Notes: generated by a model from the sequence alone, not told the origin. DNA of 64,000 nucleotides from Citrobacter amalonaticus (GCA_028994555.1 JARDVN010000001.1:3968001-4032000); one strand, 5' to 3'; shown: positions 31,992 to 41,470, counted from the first letter of the stretch. Program-made: numbers and translations.

Positions 31992-32297
31992 ATGTCCCTG
32001 GATGAGATCACCATGCGCAAAGCCGGATTAACCGAACACCAGATCATCGCTGTTATGAAGTCCGTCGAAGCCAAACGTACCGTTAAGGATGTCTGCCGCG
32101 ATGCCGGGATCTCTGAGGCCTTGTACTATAACTGGAAAGCGAAGTTCGGCGATATGGAAGTCTCTGATATCAAAAAGATGAAAGAACTTGAGGATGAAAA
32201 CCGCCGACTGAAACAGATGCTTGCGAACCTGAGTCTCGAATGCCGCGGAGTGAAAGACGTTATTGAAAAAAGCTTTAAAACCAGCGATAAAGCGTGA
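31992..32297 (+). pseudogene. IS3-family OrfA
   Basis: A 101-codon frame with a helix-turn-helix (TEHQIIAVMKSVEA, VKDVCRDAGISEALYYNWKAKFG) and a leucine-zipper-like helix (ELEDENRRLKQMLANLSLE), as in OrfA of the IS51/IS3 groups. The 3' end runs into the deletion joint, so the last residues are altered. Without a functional OrfB it cannot mobilise the element. Confidence 0.8.
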
Positions 32298-32770
32298 GTT
32301 GGTCCATCGATTTTATGCACTATGCGCTGGTGTGCGGCAGGCGCTTACGGACCTTCAACGTAGTGGATGGTTTTAATCGCGAAGCGCTGGCGATCGAAAT
32401 TGACCTGAATATCCCGGCGCAGCGGGTCGTGAGAGTGCTGGACAGGAACGTGGCAAACTGCGGATACCTGCTGAAAATGCGGATGGATAGCGGCCCGGAG
32501 CTGGTCTAGCTGACGCTGGCACAATGGGCAGAAGAGCATGGTGTGATGCTGGAATTTATCAGGCCCGGCAAGCCCACGCAGAATGCCTTTATCGGACGGT
32601 TCAACCGGACGTACCGGACAGAAATATTGGATTTTTATCTATTCAGAACCCTGAATGAAGCACGGGAAATCACATAGCGCTGGCTGGCTGAATATAACGG
32701 CGAGCGCCCTCACGAGTCACTGAACAACTTGACACCTGAAGAGTACCGGCTGATGGCTGAAATCCCATAA
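32298..32770 (+). pseudogene. IS3-family OrfB remnant
   Basis: Only the catalytic-core part remains: WSIDFMHYALVCGRR (first Asp), MRMDSGPELV (second Asp), then PTQNAF and FNRTYRTEIL (Glu), ending LNNLTPEEYRLMAE. In-frame stops occur near 32507 and 32675, and the N-terminal third is missing. The joint lies at a short GTTGGTCCATCGATTTT segment that can be read both as the start of OrfB and as the core motif, which suggests deletion between short repeats. Confidence 0.8.
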
Positions 32771-32801
32771 AGTGCGGGGAACTAAAACCGGTGCACTTAC
32801 A

Positions 32802-33168
32802 GTCATTTTTGAAACATTGGCCAAACTTCTAGGTGTATCTCCCAATGTTAATTTTTCCGATTATTTTAAATAACATGATGGATAAATGGTAGTTCAATAG
32901 AGAAGATAAGAAATCCGCCAGTAATTCACTTGCAAAAACTCATGAAGAGGGGAACTTCAATAAATATGAAAGTATAATTTTTTAATACCAGTGAAACCCA
33001 ATTAGTTATACACTTTCAGGCTCCCGAAAAACTAATAATTCGGTTGTAGATGAAATTACAAAAGAGCTTGAAAATCAAACTAAACAACCATCACATGGTG
33101 ATATAAAAACTCTCACTTGTCATTCTCTTGATAATTGAAAAACAAAATTAGATTAACAATATTTCTAT
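32802..33168. other. Decayed AT-rich segment
   Basis: The first 72 bases encode VIFETLAKLLGVSPN.. and stop at 32871-32873. This resembles the tail of an XRE-type helix-turn-helix protein cut by the adjacent IS3 element. The remainder shows no frame I can support. Confidence 0.35.
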
Positions 33169-34332
33169 TTACTTACCATCAATAAATATCATTTTCAAGA
33201 CCAGATACCCCCCACCTATCCAAAGCATCCATTTTGCAATGCTATTAACTTTTTCCAACCGTTCTTTTGCATTATCTATTTTATGATAAAGCTCTAATGA
33301 GATTTTTTTGGCTGCATCCCTAACTTCCACCCCTTCATCAAATTTAGAATACCTTGAAAAAGAGTCATTAAGACTATTTTTTAAAGTTATATAGGACTCA
33401 TATAAAACTTGGTTGGACATAGAAGTTATGTAATATACGAGAAAGAGACCTATAAAAATCAATAAAGAATCCCAGAAGCCGCTGGCTTTAGCTAATCCAC
33501 CGATCGCAATCAAGGCCCCGGGAATTGCAAAAGCTTTTGTCTGACTAGATGAAACAAAATCATTTATTTTGGTTGTATACTCAAGGTTTTTTTGTTCCAA
33601 TTCAGACAATAGTTTGTTAACGGAGAATCTATTAGTATATAACTCCAAAAGATCGTTATACCGGTTAAAAACCCTCTCGCTTATTGTGATTAGCGCTGAA
33701 ACATCTTTACTCTCAATGTTATTAATCAAATCATATATAGCAGTACGAATAATAGATTTTCTTTCGGGAGACTGAGCATCCTCGACATCAAGTACCTTTA
33801 TTATTTTATCAACTGAGTCTACAGCGACCTTGCTATAGGGAGCTTTTATAATATAGTCCAATCTTTCGTAGGAATTAATAACTAACTCCTTACCACCATT
33901 ATCACTTGGTATATAGAGTATAAACTTCCCTCCAATTTGATGATTAGCAACACTGGATAATACTGAAGTCCATTTTAAGTAAATATCAATACTACCAATT
34001 TTATCATCAATTAATAGTGAAGAAATCTTCTCAGTGAGAATAATAAAATCATTAGGAACATAACCTAGAGAAATACATGTTCTCAAAAAGGAATCTAGCG
34101 TACTATATATATTTGAATCATCTCGAAATGCCCCAGAAGACAACGGGAAAATAATTTCTTTACTTTCAACTTCAGGTTCTACGGCTAAACCATAATCTTT
34201 GATTAACTTAGATATTATATTAATATCAATTGATTGGTCTTCAAATTCGAGCAACATATAGCCACTATCGACTTCAATTTTTGCCGATAAGATAGCATTT
34301 ACTAATGTTTCAAAACCATTCATGTCGCTCAT
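33169..34332 (-). CDS. Membrane protein of unknown function, partner of the NA37 protein
   Basis: A 387-residue protein, ATG 34332 five bases after AAGGAG (a GTG at 34335 is less likely). Residues ~1-230 are soluble and of mixed alpha/beta character; ~230-265 is helical. Two membrane helices follow (~265-285 AIPGALIAIGGLA; ~290-310 LLIFIGLFLVYYI), then a ~55-residue helical segment and a last membrane helix (~368-385 WMLWIGGGYLVLKMIFI). It lies 14 bp after the NA37 gene, so the two are probably co-transcribed. I do not recognise the family. Strongly AT-rich codon use separates it from all neighbours. Confidence 0.75.
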   Translation of the reverse strand: MSDMNGFETLVNAILSAKIEVDSGYMLLEFEDQSIDINIISKLIKDYGLAVEPEVESKEIIFPLSSGAFRDDSNIYSTLDSFLRTCISLGYVPNDFIILTEKISSLLIDDKIGSIDIYLKWTSVLSSVANHQIGGKFILYIPSDNGGKELVINSYERLDYIIKAPYSKVAVDSVDKIIKVLDVEDAQSPERKSIIRTAIYDLINNIESKDVSALITISERVFNRYNDLLELYTNRFSVNKLLSELEQKNLEYTTKINDFVSSSQTKAFAIPGALIAIGGLAKASGFWDSLLIFIGLFLVYYITSMSNQVLYESYITLKNSLNDSFSRYSKFDEGVEVRDAAKKISLELYHKIDNAKERLEKVNSIAKWMLWIGGGYLVLKMIFIDGK

Positions 34333-34349
34333 CACTTCTCCTTGTAAAT

Positions 34350-35537
34350 TTAACCAACTATTTTCTCGATTTCAGTTACTGCATTATGCGACAATCGTAT
34401 TATTAATTGGCCATTAGCTCTATCATATATAACTTTTGCATTTGATGTATCATCCTCGCTAATTGCATCAACAGATATTTTACATTCATATTCCTGTTCC
34501 GCATCAGAAATCTTTATTTCTCCAAAGCTACTTCCAGAAAATCTACTTGGTTCGAAAAAATCATCAATAACATATTCATTAACATCCGCGAACTGTACAA
34601 ACTTCCCTTTTAATTCTTTATTTTCAGGAAGGGTTTTCTCTATACAATTCCCTATATCTTCAATCGTTAACTTTCTATCATTGGGATCTTTTGCTTTTGA
34701 TTTCATCAAAGCTTCGACTGCTTTCTTTACTTTAACTCTATCGATGTGCTTTAACTTCATTACCTTAACAAAATCATCAACAGCTCTATTTGTTTCATCA
34801 ATACTTCTATTATTATCAATTTTTGGGTTACAACCCAATGCTCGCTTAAAGAATTCGCTACTAGATCGACCAGATATAAAGTGCAGATAAGGGTCGCCAT
34901 TATTTTCTGGGTAGCTTGCTTTGAATAAAGTCAAATCAACAAGGACAGCTTGTCGCAAGGAATCTATATCTATAGATGGTAATTTCTCTGGAATAAGATT
35001 TTTATCGAAATTAAAGACTCCCTTTCTATCCACCATGATAATAAAAAGACGACCACTACTTTCTTTATCATTATCTACATTGTAATGAATAAATATTATA
35101 GCCCCACCAGAAAGCCTTGATTTGTCATTATTCGCTTCACCTCTCATTCTATCCATCATTGACTGAACAAAAGATTTAAAATCTATATTTTGATTTAGAT
35201 ATTTACTGAAAGAAATAGGTGCACTTAATGGCATTTTATTTTCATCGATTACACCATGAAGTTTCCTTTTAAGTTTAAATTTTTTCTCGATTTGTTTAAT
35301 AAAAAGCTGAACGTCTTCTGTATCTAATGTCCATACTTCACCTAAAGACTCTTTAAATATAGGGCCGGAGTCCCCTGACACTTTATCCAGAGTTGCTGTC
35401 AATGCAAACTGAGGGACATAACTTTCCTCCTGCACATCCAAGCTTGAGTCATAGCCACAAGCACACACTTCATCTGAATCAAGCATGCTACCGCATGAGG
35501 GGCAATTATTATTTAAATGTTCATTACTATCAGCCAT
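34350..35537 (-). CDS. Zinc-ribbon NA37/YejK-like nucleoid-associated protein
   Basis: A 395-residue protein, ATG 35537 after AAGGA. Residues ~13-30 form a zinc ribbon (CPSCGSMLDSDEVCACG). The core (~135-265) carries features of the NA37 (NdpA/YejK) family: GGAIIFIHY, RLFIIMVDRKGVFNFD, IDIDSLRQAVLVDLT, YLHFISGRSSSEFFKRALGC. YejK-type proteins bind the nucleoid; relatives occur in mobile and defence contexts. The N-terminal zinc ribbon is not part of E. coli YejK as I know it. It forms a two-gene AT-rich unit with the membrane gene downstream. Confidence 0.7.
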   Translation of the reverse strand: MADSNEHLNNNCPSCGSMLDSDEVCACGYDSSLDVQEESYVPQFALTATLDKVSGDSGPIFKESLGEVWTLDTEDVQLFIKQIEKKFKLKRKLHGVIDENKMPLSAPISFSKYLNQNIDFKSFVQSMMDRMRGEANNDKSRLSGGAIIFIHYNVDNDKESSGRLFIIMVDRKGVFNFDKNLIPEKLPSIDIDSLRQAVLVDLTLFKASYPENNGDPYLHFISGRSSSEFFKRALGCNPKIDNNRSIDETNRAVDDFVKVMKLKHIDRVKVKKAVEALMKSKAKDPNDRKLTIEDIGNCIEKTLPENKELKGKFVQFADVNEYVIDDFFEPSRFSGSSFGEIKISDAEQEYECKISVDAISEDDTSNAKVIYDRANGQLIIRLSHNAVTEIEKIVG

Positions 35538-35883
35538 GTATGGTCCTTATTCAAAATCATTCCAACCGAGAACATATAAAAACTACATAATATATTATAT
35601 TCTTATATTTACTTGCTAGTAATCATTGAAGTATACAATCATGTATATAAAAACAGTATATTACAATGACATTAAACAGCCAAAAGGTTTTACCTATTAA
35701 TATATATAATTCTACGATTTTTTCTCTCTGAGGAAGAAGACATCCAAGAGATATCCCCCCTTTATCGATAGTATATAACTTTGCAGATGCAGATAAGATC
35801 TATTGGTGGTCATTCTGGTGGTCTTGACAGAACGGCAATTCAGGTTTAGCTTACATATTAGCCAGTTACTGGCAAAGGCGATC
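35538..35883. other. Right-end region of the ICE
   Basis: AT-rich non-coding DNA with the promoter region of the NA37 gene and the DNA next to attR. Two copies of TGGTGGTC (~35811-35818 and ~35823-35830) close to the att site could be recombinase or excisionase binding sites. Confidence 0.45.
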
Positions 35884-35900
35884 CCAGTCAGAGGAGCCAA
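35884..35900 (+). repeat. attR of the ICE (tRNA-Asn 3' end)
   Basis: CCAGTCAGAGGAGCCAA equals the 3' end of the tRNA-Asn genes in this window plus AA, and it is the known att repeat of HPI-type islands in asn tRNA genes. The 5' part of a tRNA is absent here, while a tRNA-style terminator follows. It therefore marks the ICE-chromosome junction. Confidence 0.93.
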
Positions 35901-35908
35901 ATTTAAAG

Positions 35909-35935
35909 AAGCCCGCTTTTTAGCGGGCTTTTTTG
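35909..35935 (+). terminator. Orphaned tRNA-Asn terminator
   Basis: AAGCCCGC-TTTTTA-GCGGGCTT followed by TTTT. The same sequence follows the intact + strand tRNA-Asn genes, so this is the original terminator of the target tRNA gene. Confidence 0.88.
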
Positions 35936-35937
35936 CT

Positions 35938-36888
35938 TTATATCTGATAGTCAATCGCGACGTCCCCAGATTCCATTACCTGCCGCTTGATATCCTCCAC
36001 GGACAATCCCGCATTGCAGAGTTCGATAAATCGCCAGACATAATTACGCTGAAGTTGCCCACGCTTCAGCCCCAGCCAGACGGTATTGGCATCAAACAGG
36101 TGTCGGGTATCCAGACGCGTTAACGTCCCCTCTTCCTGTTCACCGCTGGACTGCTCCGCCACCAGGCCAATTCCCAGTCCTAACGCGACATAAGTTTTAA
36201 TTACATCGGAATCCTGCGCACTGAGAACAATGTCAGGCAGCAGGCCTTTACGGGCAAAGGCTTCATCAATGCGGGAACGCCCGGTGATCCCTTGTCGATA
36301 GGTGATAATCGGCCAATGGGCAATCGACTCCAGCGTCACCGGCGAAACCTGCGTTAACGGATGGTCATGCGGCACTAACAGGCTGTGATGCCAACGGAAC
36401 CAGGGGAAAGCGACCAACAGAGGATCGTTGCTCAGGCGCTCACTGGCGATACCAATATCCGCCCCACCATTTTGCAGTAACGCCTCTATTTCTTGCGGTG
36501 TCCCCTGGATCAATTCCAGACGTACTTCCGGAAACAATTCGCGGAAGGCTTTGATCACTCCCGGCAGGCTGTAGCGCGCCTGCGTGTGCGTCGTGGCAAT
36601 GGTTAACACCCCAGAGGTGTCGTTGGTAAACAAATCCGCCAGTCGGCGTACGTTACTGGCCTCATTTAAAATGCGCTCAGCAATCACCAGCAACGCTTTA
36701 CCTGGCTCGGTCATTCCAAGCAGACGCTTACCCCGACGGATAAAAATCTCGATCCCAAGCTCATCTTCTAACTCGCGAATATGCCGGCTGACCCCTGACT
36801 GCGAGGTAAAGAGCATATTGGCGACTTCCGTCAGGTTGTAATCCTGACGGGCTGCCTCACGGATAATTTTTAGCTGCTGGAAATTCAC
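35938..36888 (-). CDS. cbl: Cbl, CysB-family LysR regulator
   Basis: A 316-residue LysR regulator from the GTG at 36888 (NFQQLKIIREAARQDYN); upstream ATG 36906 would add six residues. The winged HTH includes TEVANMLFTSQSGVSRHIRELED (~18-42). The effector domain carries TTHTQARYSLP and TYRQGITGRSRID, nearly identical to E. coli Cbl. Cbl activates genes for sulfur acquisition from organosulfonates during sulfate limitation, using adenosine phosphosulfate as anti-inducer. It ends directly beside the ICE junction. Confidence 0.95.
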   Translation of the reverse strand: MNFQQLKIIREAARQDYNLTEVANMLFTSQSGVSRHIRELEDELGIEIFIRRGKRLLGMTEPGKALLVIAERILNEASNVRRLADLFTNDTSGVLTIATTHTQARYSLPGVIKAFRELFPEVRLELIQGTPQEIEALLQNGGADIGIASERLSNDPLLVAFPWFRWHHSLLVPHDHPLTQVSPVTLESIAHWPIITYRQGITGRSRIDEAFARKGLLPDIVLSAQDSDVIKTYVALGLGIGLVAEQSSGEQEEGTLTRLDTRHLFDANTVWLGLKRGQLQRNYVWRFIELCNAGLSVEDIKRQVMESGDVAIDYQI

Positions 36889-36989
36889 TCGTTGCTCCGG
36901 ATACATCAGACATGCTGCTATTGTTAAAGTCTGATGTCCGGCTTAACAAATAATAAAAACCCGCATCTTATTCCTTCATGGAATAACGC

Positions 36990-37908
36990 TTAACTGACTA
37001 ACTGCAACTCGCGGTTATCCAGTGCCGGACTGCTCACCAGCGACATCAGGATCTCTTTCACCGCCTGCGCCTGAGGCGACAAACTTCCTCTTGCCGACAT
37101 ATTCAGTGACAGCGATAAACTCATCGACGGCGTAGTAATTCGCGCCATCCAGCCGTTGGCCGCACCACACAGAGAGCGCGCAGCGGATTCAGGCAGCACC
37201 GTCACGCCCATGCCGCTGGCAATTGCCGCAGTCAGTGTGGCTATCGACTCAATCTCGCCGATGACTTTCGCCGTTAAACGACGCAGTGAGAAGGCTTCAT
37301 CAACACGTAAACGAACGGCGGTGTAGTCGCGAGGGAGAAAAAGATTCATCTGCGCAACAGCGGTAAGATCGACGCTCTGTCCAGGGCAGTCGCGGGTACC
37401 GACAAGGAAGAGGTCTTCTTTTAACAAAGGTTGACTGGTAATGCCTGCCAGCGGAGAACGCTCATAAAGCACCGCCATATCCAGGTGACCATTCAACAGT
37501 TTATCATTCAGCACAGCACCGCTGTTTTCATGCAGATAAACCAGCACTTCGGGCAATTCTGCGCGCACCGCCTGCAACAGCGGCATGGTGACCGACGACG
37601 CGGCGGTCCCTGGCGCAAGACCGATCGACACCTGCCCCGTTAAGGTTTGCCCAACGTTACAGACAGCTAACTGCGCCTGTTCACACTGACGAAGGATCGT
37701 CCGCGCATGAGTGTAGAGAATTTTTCCCGCTTCAGTGGGCGTTACCCCCCCGTTTGGTGCGAATTAACAGTTGCTGATTGAGCTCACCTTCCAGAGTGGC
37801 AACCTGCTGGCTCAGCGCGGGTTGTGCGATGTGCAATACTTCAGCGGCCTGCGTCAGGCTACCAATATCGACAATTTTCACGAAATATTTCAATCGTCTG
37901 AAGTTCAT
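36990..37908 (-). CDS. nac: Nac nitrogen assimilation control protein (one apparent frameshift)
   Basis: With one C removed from the seven at 37745-37751 the gene encodes 305 residues, the length of E. coli Nac. The N-terminal HTH reads MNFRRLKYFVKIVDIGSLTQ, and the repaired join LIRTKRGVTPTEAG is the expected LysR wing. Nac links NtrC-controlled nitrogen starvation to sigma-70 promoters. It lies downstream of a sigma-54-type promoter and an NtrC site, as known for Klebsiella nac. Salmonella enterica is reported to lack nac. Confidence 0.93.
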
Positions 37909-37964
37909 TTTGCCTCCTGTCCGGAATGCCAGAACCTATGCTGGCAGAGATGTCAGGAGTGAAT

Positions 37965-37980
37965 TGCAAGATGCTTGCCA
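37965..37980 (-). promoter_or_regulatory. Sigma-54 promoter of nac
   Basis: On the - strand TGGCAAGCATCTTGCA has GG and GC exactly 12 bases apart, the -24/-12 spacing of RpoN promoters. It lies ~57 bp upstream of the nac ATG, consistent with NtrC/RpoN control. Confidence 0.75.
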
Positions 37981-38095
37981 GTTTCAGATAAAGGGAGAAA
38001 CTGGACTTAACCTTCCGTAAAATAAGCAGTTATGATTGCTATCGTTTTTTTCCAATCCTGTCAGCGTTTTCCGATCTGCCCCATCCGGGGTAGCC

Positions 38096-38112
38096 TGCAC
38101 CAACATGGGGCA
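38096..38112. promoter_or_regulatory. NtrC-binding site upstream of nac
   Basis: TGCACCAACATGGGGCA differs by one base from the dyad TGCACC-N5-GGTGCA recognised by NtrC. It lies about 150 bp upstream of the expected nac transcription start, the enhancer distance known for this gene. Confidence 0.65.
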
Positions 38113-38188
38113 AAATACGCAGGAGATCGAAAGTTCACCGCTTTGCTGATTTTGTCAGCAAACAGACGCACAATCTTATTTCCCCCCT

Positions 38189-38217
38189 TTGACAACCCCA
38201 ATCGTCGTCGCTAATAT
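38189..38217 (+). promoter_or_regulatory. tRNA-Asn promoter
   Basis: TTGACA (38189-38194), a 17-bp spacer and TAATAT (38212-38217), then a GC-rich discriminator GCGCC typical of stringently controlled stable-RNA genes. Confidence 0.85.
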
Positions 38218-38235
38218 GCGCCTCGTTCACACGAT

Positions 38236-38311
38236 TCCTCTGTAGTTCAGTCGGTAGAACGGCGGACTGTTAATCCGTATGTCACTGGTTCGAGTCCAGT
38301 CAGAGGAGCCA
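38236..38311 (+). tRNA. tRNA-Asn (GTT)
   Basis: A 76-nt gene from TCCTCTGTAG to encoded CCA. The acceptor arm TCCTCTG pairs with CAGAGGA, the anticodon loop is CTGTTAA with GTT, and the T loop is GGTTCGAGTCC. It is identical to the other two copies in the window. It lies between nac and shiA. Confidence 0.98.
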
Positions 38312-38322
38312 AATTTTGAAGA

Positions 38323-38347
38323 GCCCGCTTTTTAGCGGGCTTTTTTG
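38323..38347 (+). terminator. tRNA-Asn terminator
   Basis: The stem GCCCGC / GCGGGC with a TTTTTA loop, followed by six T, lies 11 bp after the tRNA. Confidence 0.9.
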
Positions 38348-38520
38348 CTTTTCCGCACACCATATCCGCTCAATTTTCCTGTTCTGCCCTCTGCGGATTA
38401 AAAATCGTTTTCTCTTCCGGTCTGTCGCGGTAGTCTCATAACAGCCACTTATAGGTTGGCCGCAATGTGTGTGACTCTTATTCCCATACTAATAATAAAA
38501 TCAGTACAGACAGGATTACT

Positions 38521-39841
38521 ATGGATTCCACCCTCATCTCCACCCCCTCCGCAGAGGATAATACTCCACCGCTTAACCGCGCCCGACGTGCTGCGCTGGG
38601 CAGCTTTGCCGGTGCTGTCGTGGACTGGTACGATTTTCTGCTTTATGGCATTACCGCTGCACTGGTCTTTAACCGTGAGTTTTTCCCGCAGGTCAGTCCG
38701 GCAATGGGCACGCTGGCCGCGTTTGCCACCTTTGGCGTCGGTTTCCTGTTCCGTCCGTTGGGAGGCGTGATCTTCGGTCACTTCGGCGATCGTTTAGGCC
38801 GTAAACGGATGCTAATGCTCACCGTCTGGATGATGGGCATTGCCACAGCATTGATTGGCATTCTTCCTTCATTTGCCGCTATTGGTTGGTGGGCGCCGGT
38901 ACTGCTGGTCCTCCTGCGTGCAATTCAGGGATTTGCCGTCGGTGGTGAATGGGGTGGTGCTGCGTTACTCTCCGTAGAAAGCGCGCCGGAAAACAAGAAA
39001 GCATTCTACAGCAGCGGCGTCCAGGTGGGCTATGGCGTTGGCCTGCTGCTTTCCACGGGGCTCGTGTCATTGATCAGTTATCTGACGACCGACGAGCAGT
39101 TTCTGAGCTGGGGCTGGCGTATTCCGTTTCTGTTCAGCATCGTCCTGGTGCTCGGCGCATTGTGGGTAAGAAACGGGATGGAGGAGTCCGCAGAATTTGA
39201 ACAACTGAAACAGCAGGCGCCTGAAGAGAAAAAGCGCCTGCCGGTGATGGAAGCGCTCGCACGCCATCCGGGAGCGTTTTTAAAGATTATTGCACTCCGT
39301 CTGTGCGAACTGCTGACCATGTACATCGTGACCGCTTTCGCCCTGAACTATTCGACGCAAAACCTCGGCCTGCCGCGTGAGCTATTTCTGAATATTGGCC
39401 TGCTGGTCGGGGGGGATCAGCTGTCTGACGATTCCTTGTTTTGCCTGGCTCGCAGACCGTTTTGGCCGTCGCCGCATTTATATTACTGGTGCGTTGATTG
39501 GCACGCTGAGCGCATTTCCGTTCTTTATGGCTCTTGAATCACAGTCGATTTTCTGGATTGTGTTCTTCTCGATCATGCTTGCTAACATCGCTCATGACAT
39601 GGTGGTCTGTGTGCAGCAACCGATGTTCACCGGTATGTTCGGTGCAGGATATCGCTACAGCGGAGCTGGCGTAGGTTATCAGGTCGCAAGCGTAGTGGGC
39701 GGCGGATTCACCCCCTTCATCGCGGCTGCACTGGTCACCTTCTCTGGCGGCGACTGGCACAACGTGGCCATCTACCTGCTGGCCGGTTGCCTGATTTCGG
39801 CCGGCACCGCATTGCTGATGAAAGATAAGCAACATGCCTGA
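38521..39841 (+). CDS. shiA: ShiA shikimate transporter (one apparent frameshift)
   Basis: Removing one G from the seven at 39409-39415 yields 439 residues with 12 predicted membrane helices of the metabolite:H+ symporter branch of the major facilitator superfamily. Typical features are AVVDWYDFLLYG (~34-45), GDRLGRKRML (loop 2-3) and the repaired join LLVGGISCLTIPCFAWLADRFGRR. The protein closely follows E. coli ShiA, which imports shikimate and dehydroshikimate. The start at ATG 38521 follows AGGATT; an upstream in-frame start would extend the protein without similarity. Confidence 0.93.
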
Positions 39842-39956
39842 GTTCTCTGCGAGGGCCATTCGGCTCTCGCCTCTTCTCTAAAACTCTGTCTTTTGTTTCA
39901 CATTCTGGTGACATACTATCGGTTGAGCAGTACACCTGTAGAACAAGGAGACACAA

Positions 39957-41414
39957 ATGAAGAGTAAGGGCTCCAGCCTGACGCCTGCACAAGCGCTGGA
40001 AAAACTTGACGCACTCTACGAGCAGTCGGTTCAGGCGCTACGCAGTGCCATTGGCAAGTATATTGAAACGGGGGGAGCTTCCCGATCTCACCGCCCGGAG
40101 TAAAGGTCTTTTTTGTTTATCCATCGCTTTCTGTCAGCTGGGATGGCAATGCCACCAATCCCCCCCAAAACCCGTGCTTATGGGCGCTTTACCCATGCGG
40201 GTTGCTACACCACGACGATCACCCGTCCCGGACTGTTCCGCCCCTATCTGGAAGAACAGCTCACGCTGTTGTATCAGGATTACGATGCACAAATCACCGT
40301 AGAACCTTCGCAGCATGAAATCCCCTACCCCTATGTGATTGACGGCTCTGAACTCACCCTTGATCGCTCCATGAGCGCCGGGCTAACCCGCCACTTCCCA
40401 ACCACTGAGCTGGCGCAAATTGGCGATGAAACCGCAGATGGCATCTATCATCCCGTCGAATATTCTCCCCTGTCGCACTTTGACGCACGTCGGGTCGATT
40501 TCTCACTCGCCCGGTTACGTCACTATACCGGCACGCCGGTGGAACATTTTCAGCCGTTCGTGTTGTTCACAAACTACACCCGTTATGTTGATGAGTTTGT
40601 ACGTTGGGGATGCAGTCAAATTCTCGATCCTGAGAGCCCGTATATCGCGCTCTCCTGCGCTGGAGGGATCTGGATCACGGCTGAAACAGAAGCGCCCGAA
40701 GAAGCGATTTCAGATCTGGCCTGGAAGAAACACCAGATGCCGGCCTGGCATCTCATCACAGCAGACGGTCAGGGGATCACGCTGGTGAATATCGGCGTAG
40801 GCCCGTCTAACGCTAAAACGATTTGCGACCACCTGGCGGTCCTGCGCCCTGATGTCTGGCTGATGATTGGTCACTGCGGCGGCCTGCGTGAAAGCCAGAC
40901 GATTGGTGATTACGTGCTTGCCCATGCCTATCTGCGTGACGATCAGGTACTGGATGCGGTGCTGCCGCCGGATATCCCGATTCCGAGCATTGCAGAAGTG
41001 CAGCGCGCCCTGTATGACGCAACGAAGATGGTCAGCGGCATGCCTGGAGAAGAAGTCAAACAGCGTCTGCGTACCGGAACGGTGGTGACCACCTCCGATC
41101 GCAACTGGGAACTGCGCTACTCCGCCTCAGCGCTACGTTTTAACCTAAGTCGCGCCGTGGCGATTGATATGGAAAGCGCCACCATCGCCGCACAGGGTTA
41201 CCGTTTCCGTGTGCCTTATGGCACCTTGTTGTGCGTTTCTGATAAACCGTTACACGGCGAGATCAAACTGCCCGGACAGGCAAACCGTTTTTATGAAGGG
41301 GCCATTTCCGAACACCTGCAGATTGGTATTCGCGCCATTGACCTACTGCGTGCTGAAGGCGACCGTCTGCACTCCCGCAAACTGCGCACCTTCAACGAGC
41401 CACCGTTCCGTTAA
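39957..41414 (+). CDS. amn: AMP nucleosidase Amn (three apparent frameshifts)
   Basis: ATG 39957 follows AAGGAG. Three runs are each one base too long (G 40070-40075, T 40109-40114, C 40160-40166). Correcting them restores a single 484-residue frame, the E. coli length, through KYIETGELPDLTARSKGLF and NPPKTRAYGRFTHAG. Amn hydrolyses AMP to adenine and ribose-5-phosphate and helps control adenylate pools. The C-terminal nucleoside phosphorylase fold has IGHCGGLRESQ and AIDMESATIAAQGYR. Because the three errors add up to a whole codon, the downstream frame is right. Confidence 0.95.
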
Positions 41415-41433
41415 TTAGAATCAGAGGAAGAAA

Positions 41434-41462
41434 AGCAAAAAGCCCGCTAAAAAAGCGGGCTT
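41434..41462 (-). terminator. Terminator of the reverse tRNA-Asn gene
   Basis: On the - strand GCCCGC-TTTTTT-AGCGGGC is followed by TTTTTGCTTTT, just past the tRNA end. Read from the + strand it could also stop amn transcripts. Confidence 0.85.
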
Positions 41463-41470
41463 CTTAAATT

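Larger units (their letters stand above)
31934..32801 (+). mobile_element. IS3-family element, internally deleted
   Basis: Related termini TGTAAGCAACCCGGT (31934) and, on the opposite strand from 32801, TGTAAGTGCACCGGT bracket an OrfA gene and a shortened, stop-containing OrfB. At 868 bp it is about 400 bp shorter than usual IS3 elements. No exact target duplication is visible, so it is a dead remnant. Confidence 0.8.

Noticed and set aside
31992..32770. A functional IS3 element
   Set aside because: OrfB lacks its N-terminal part and has in-frame stops near 32507 and 32675 that do not lie in long mononucleotide runs.
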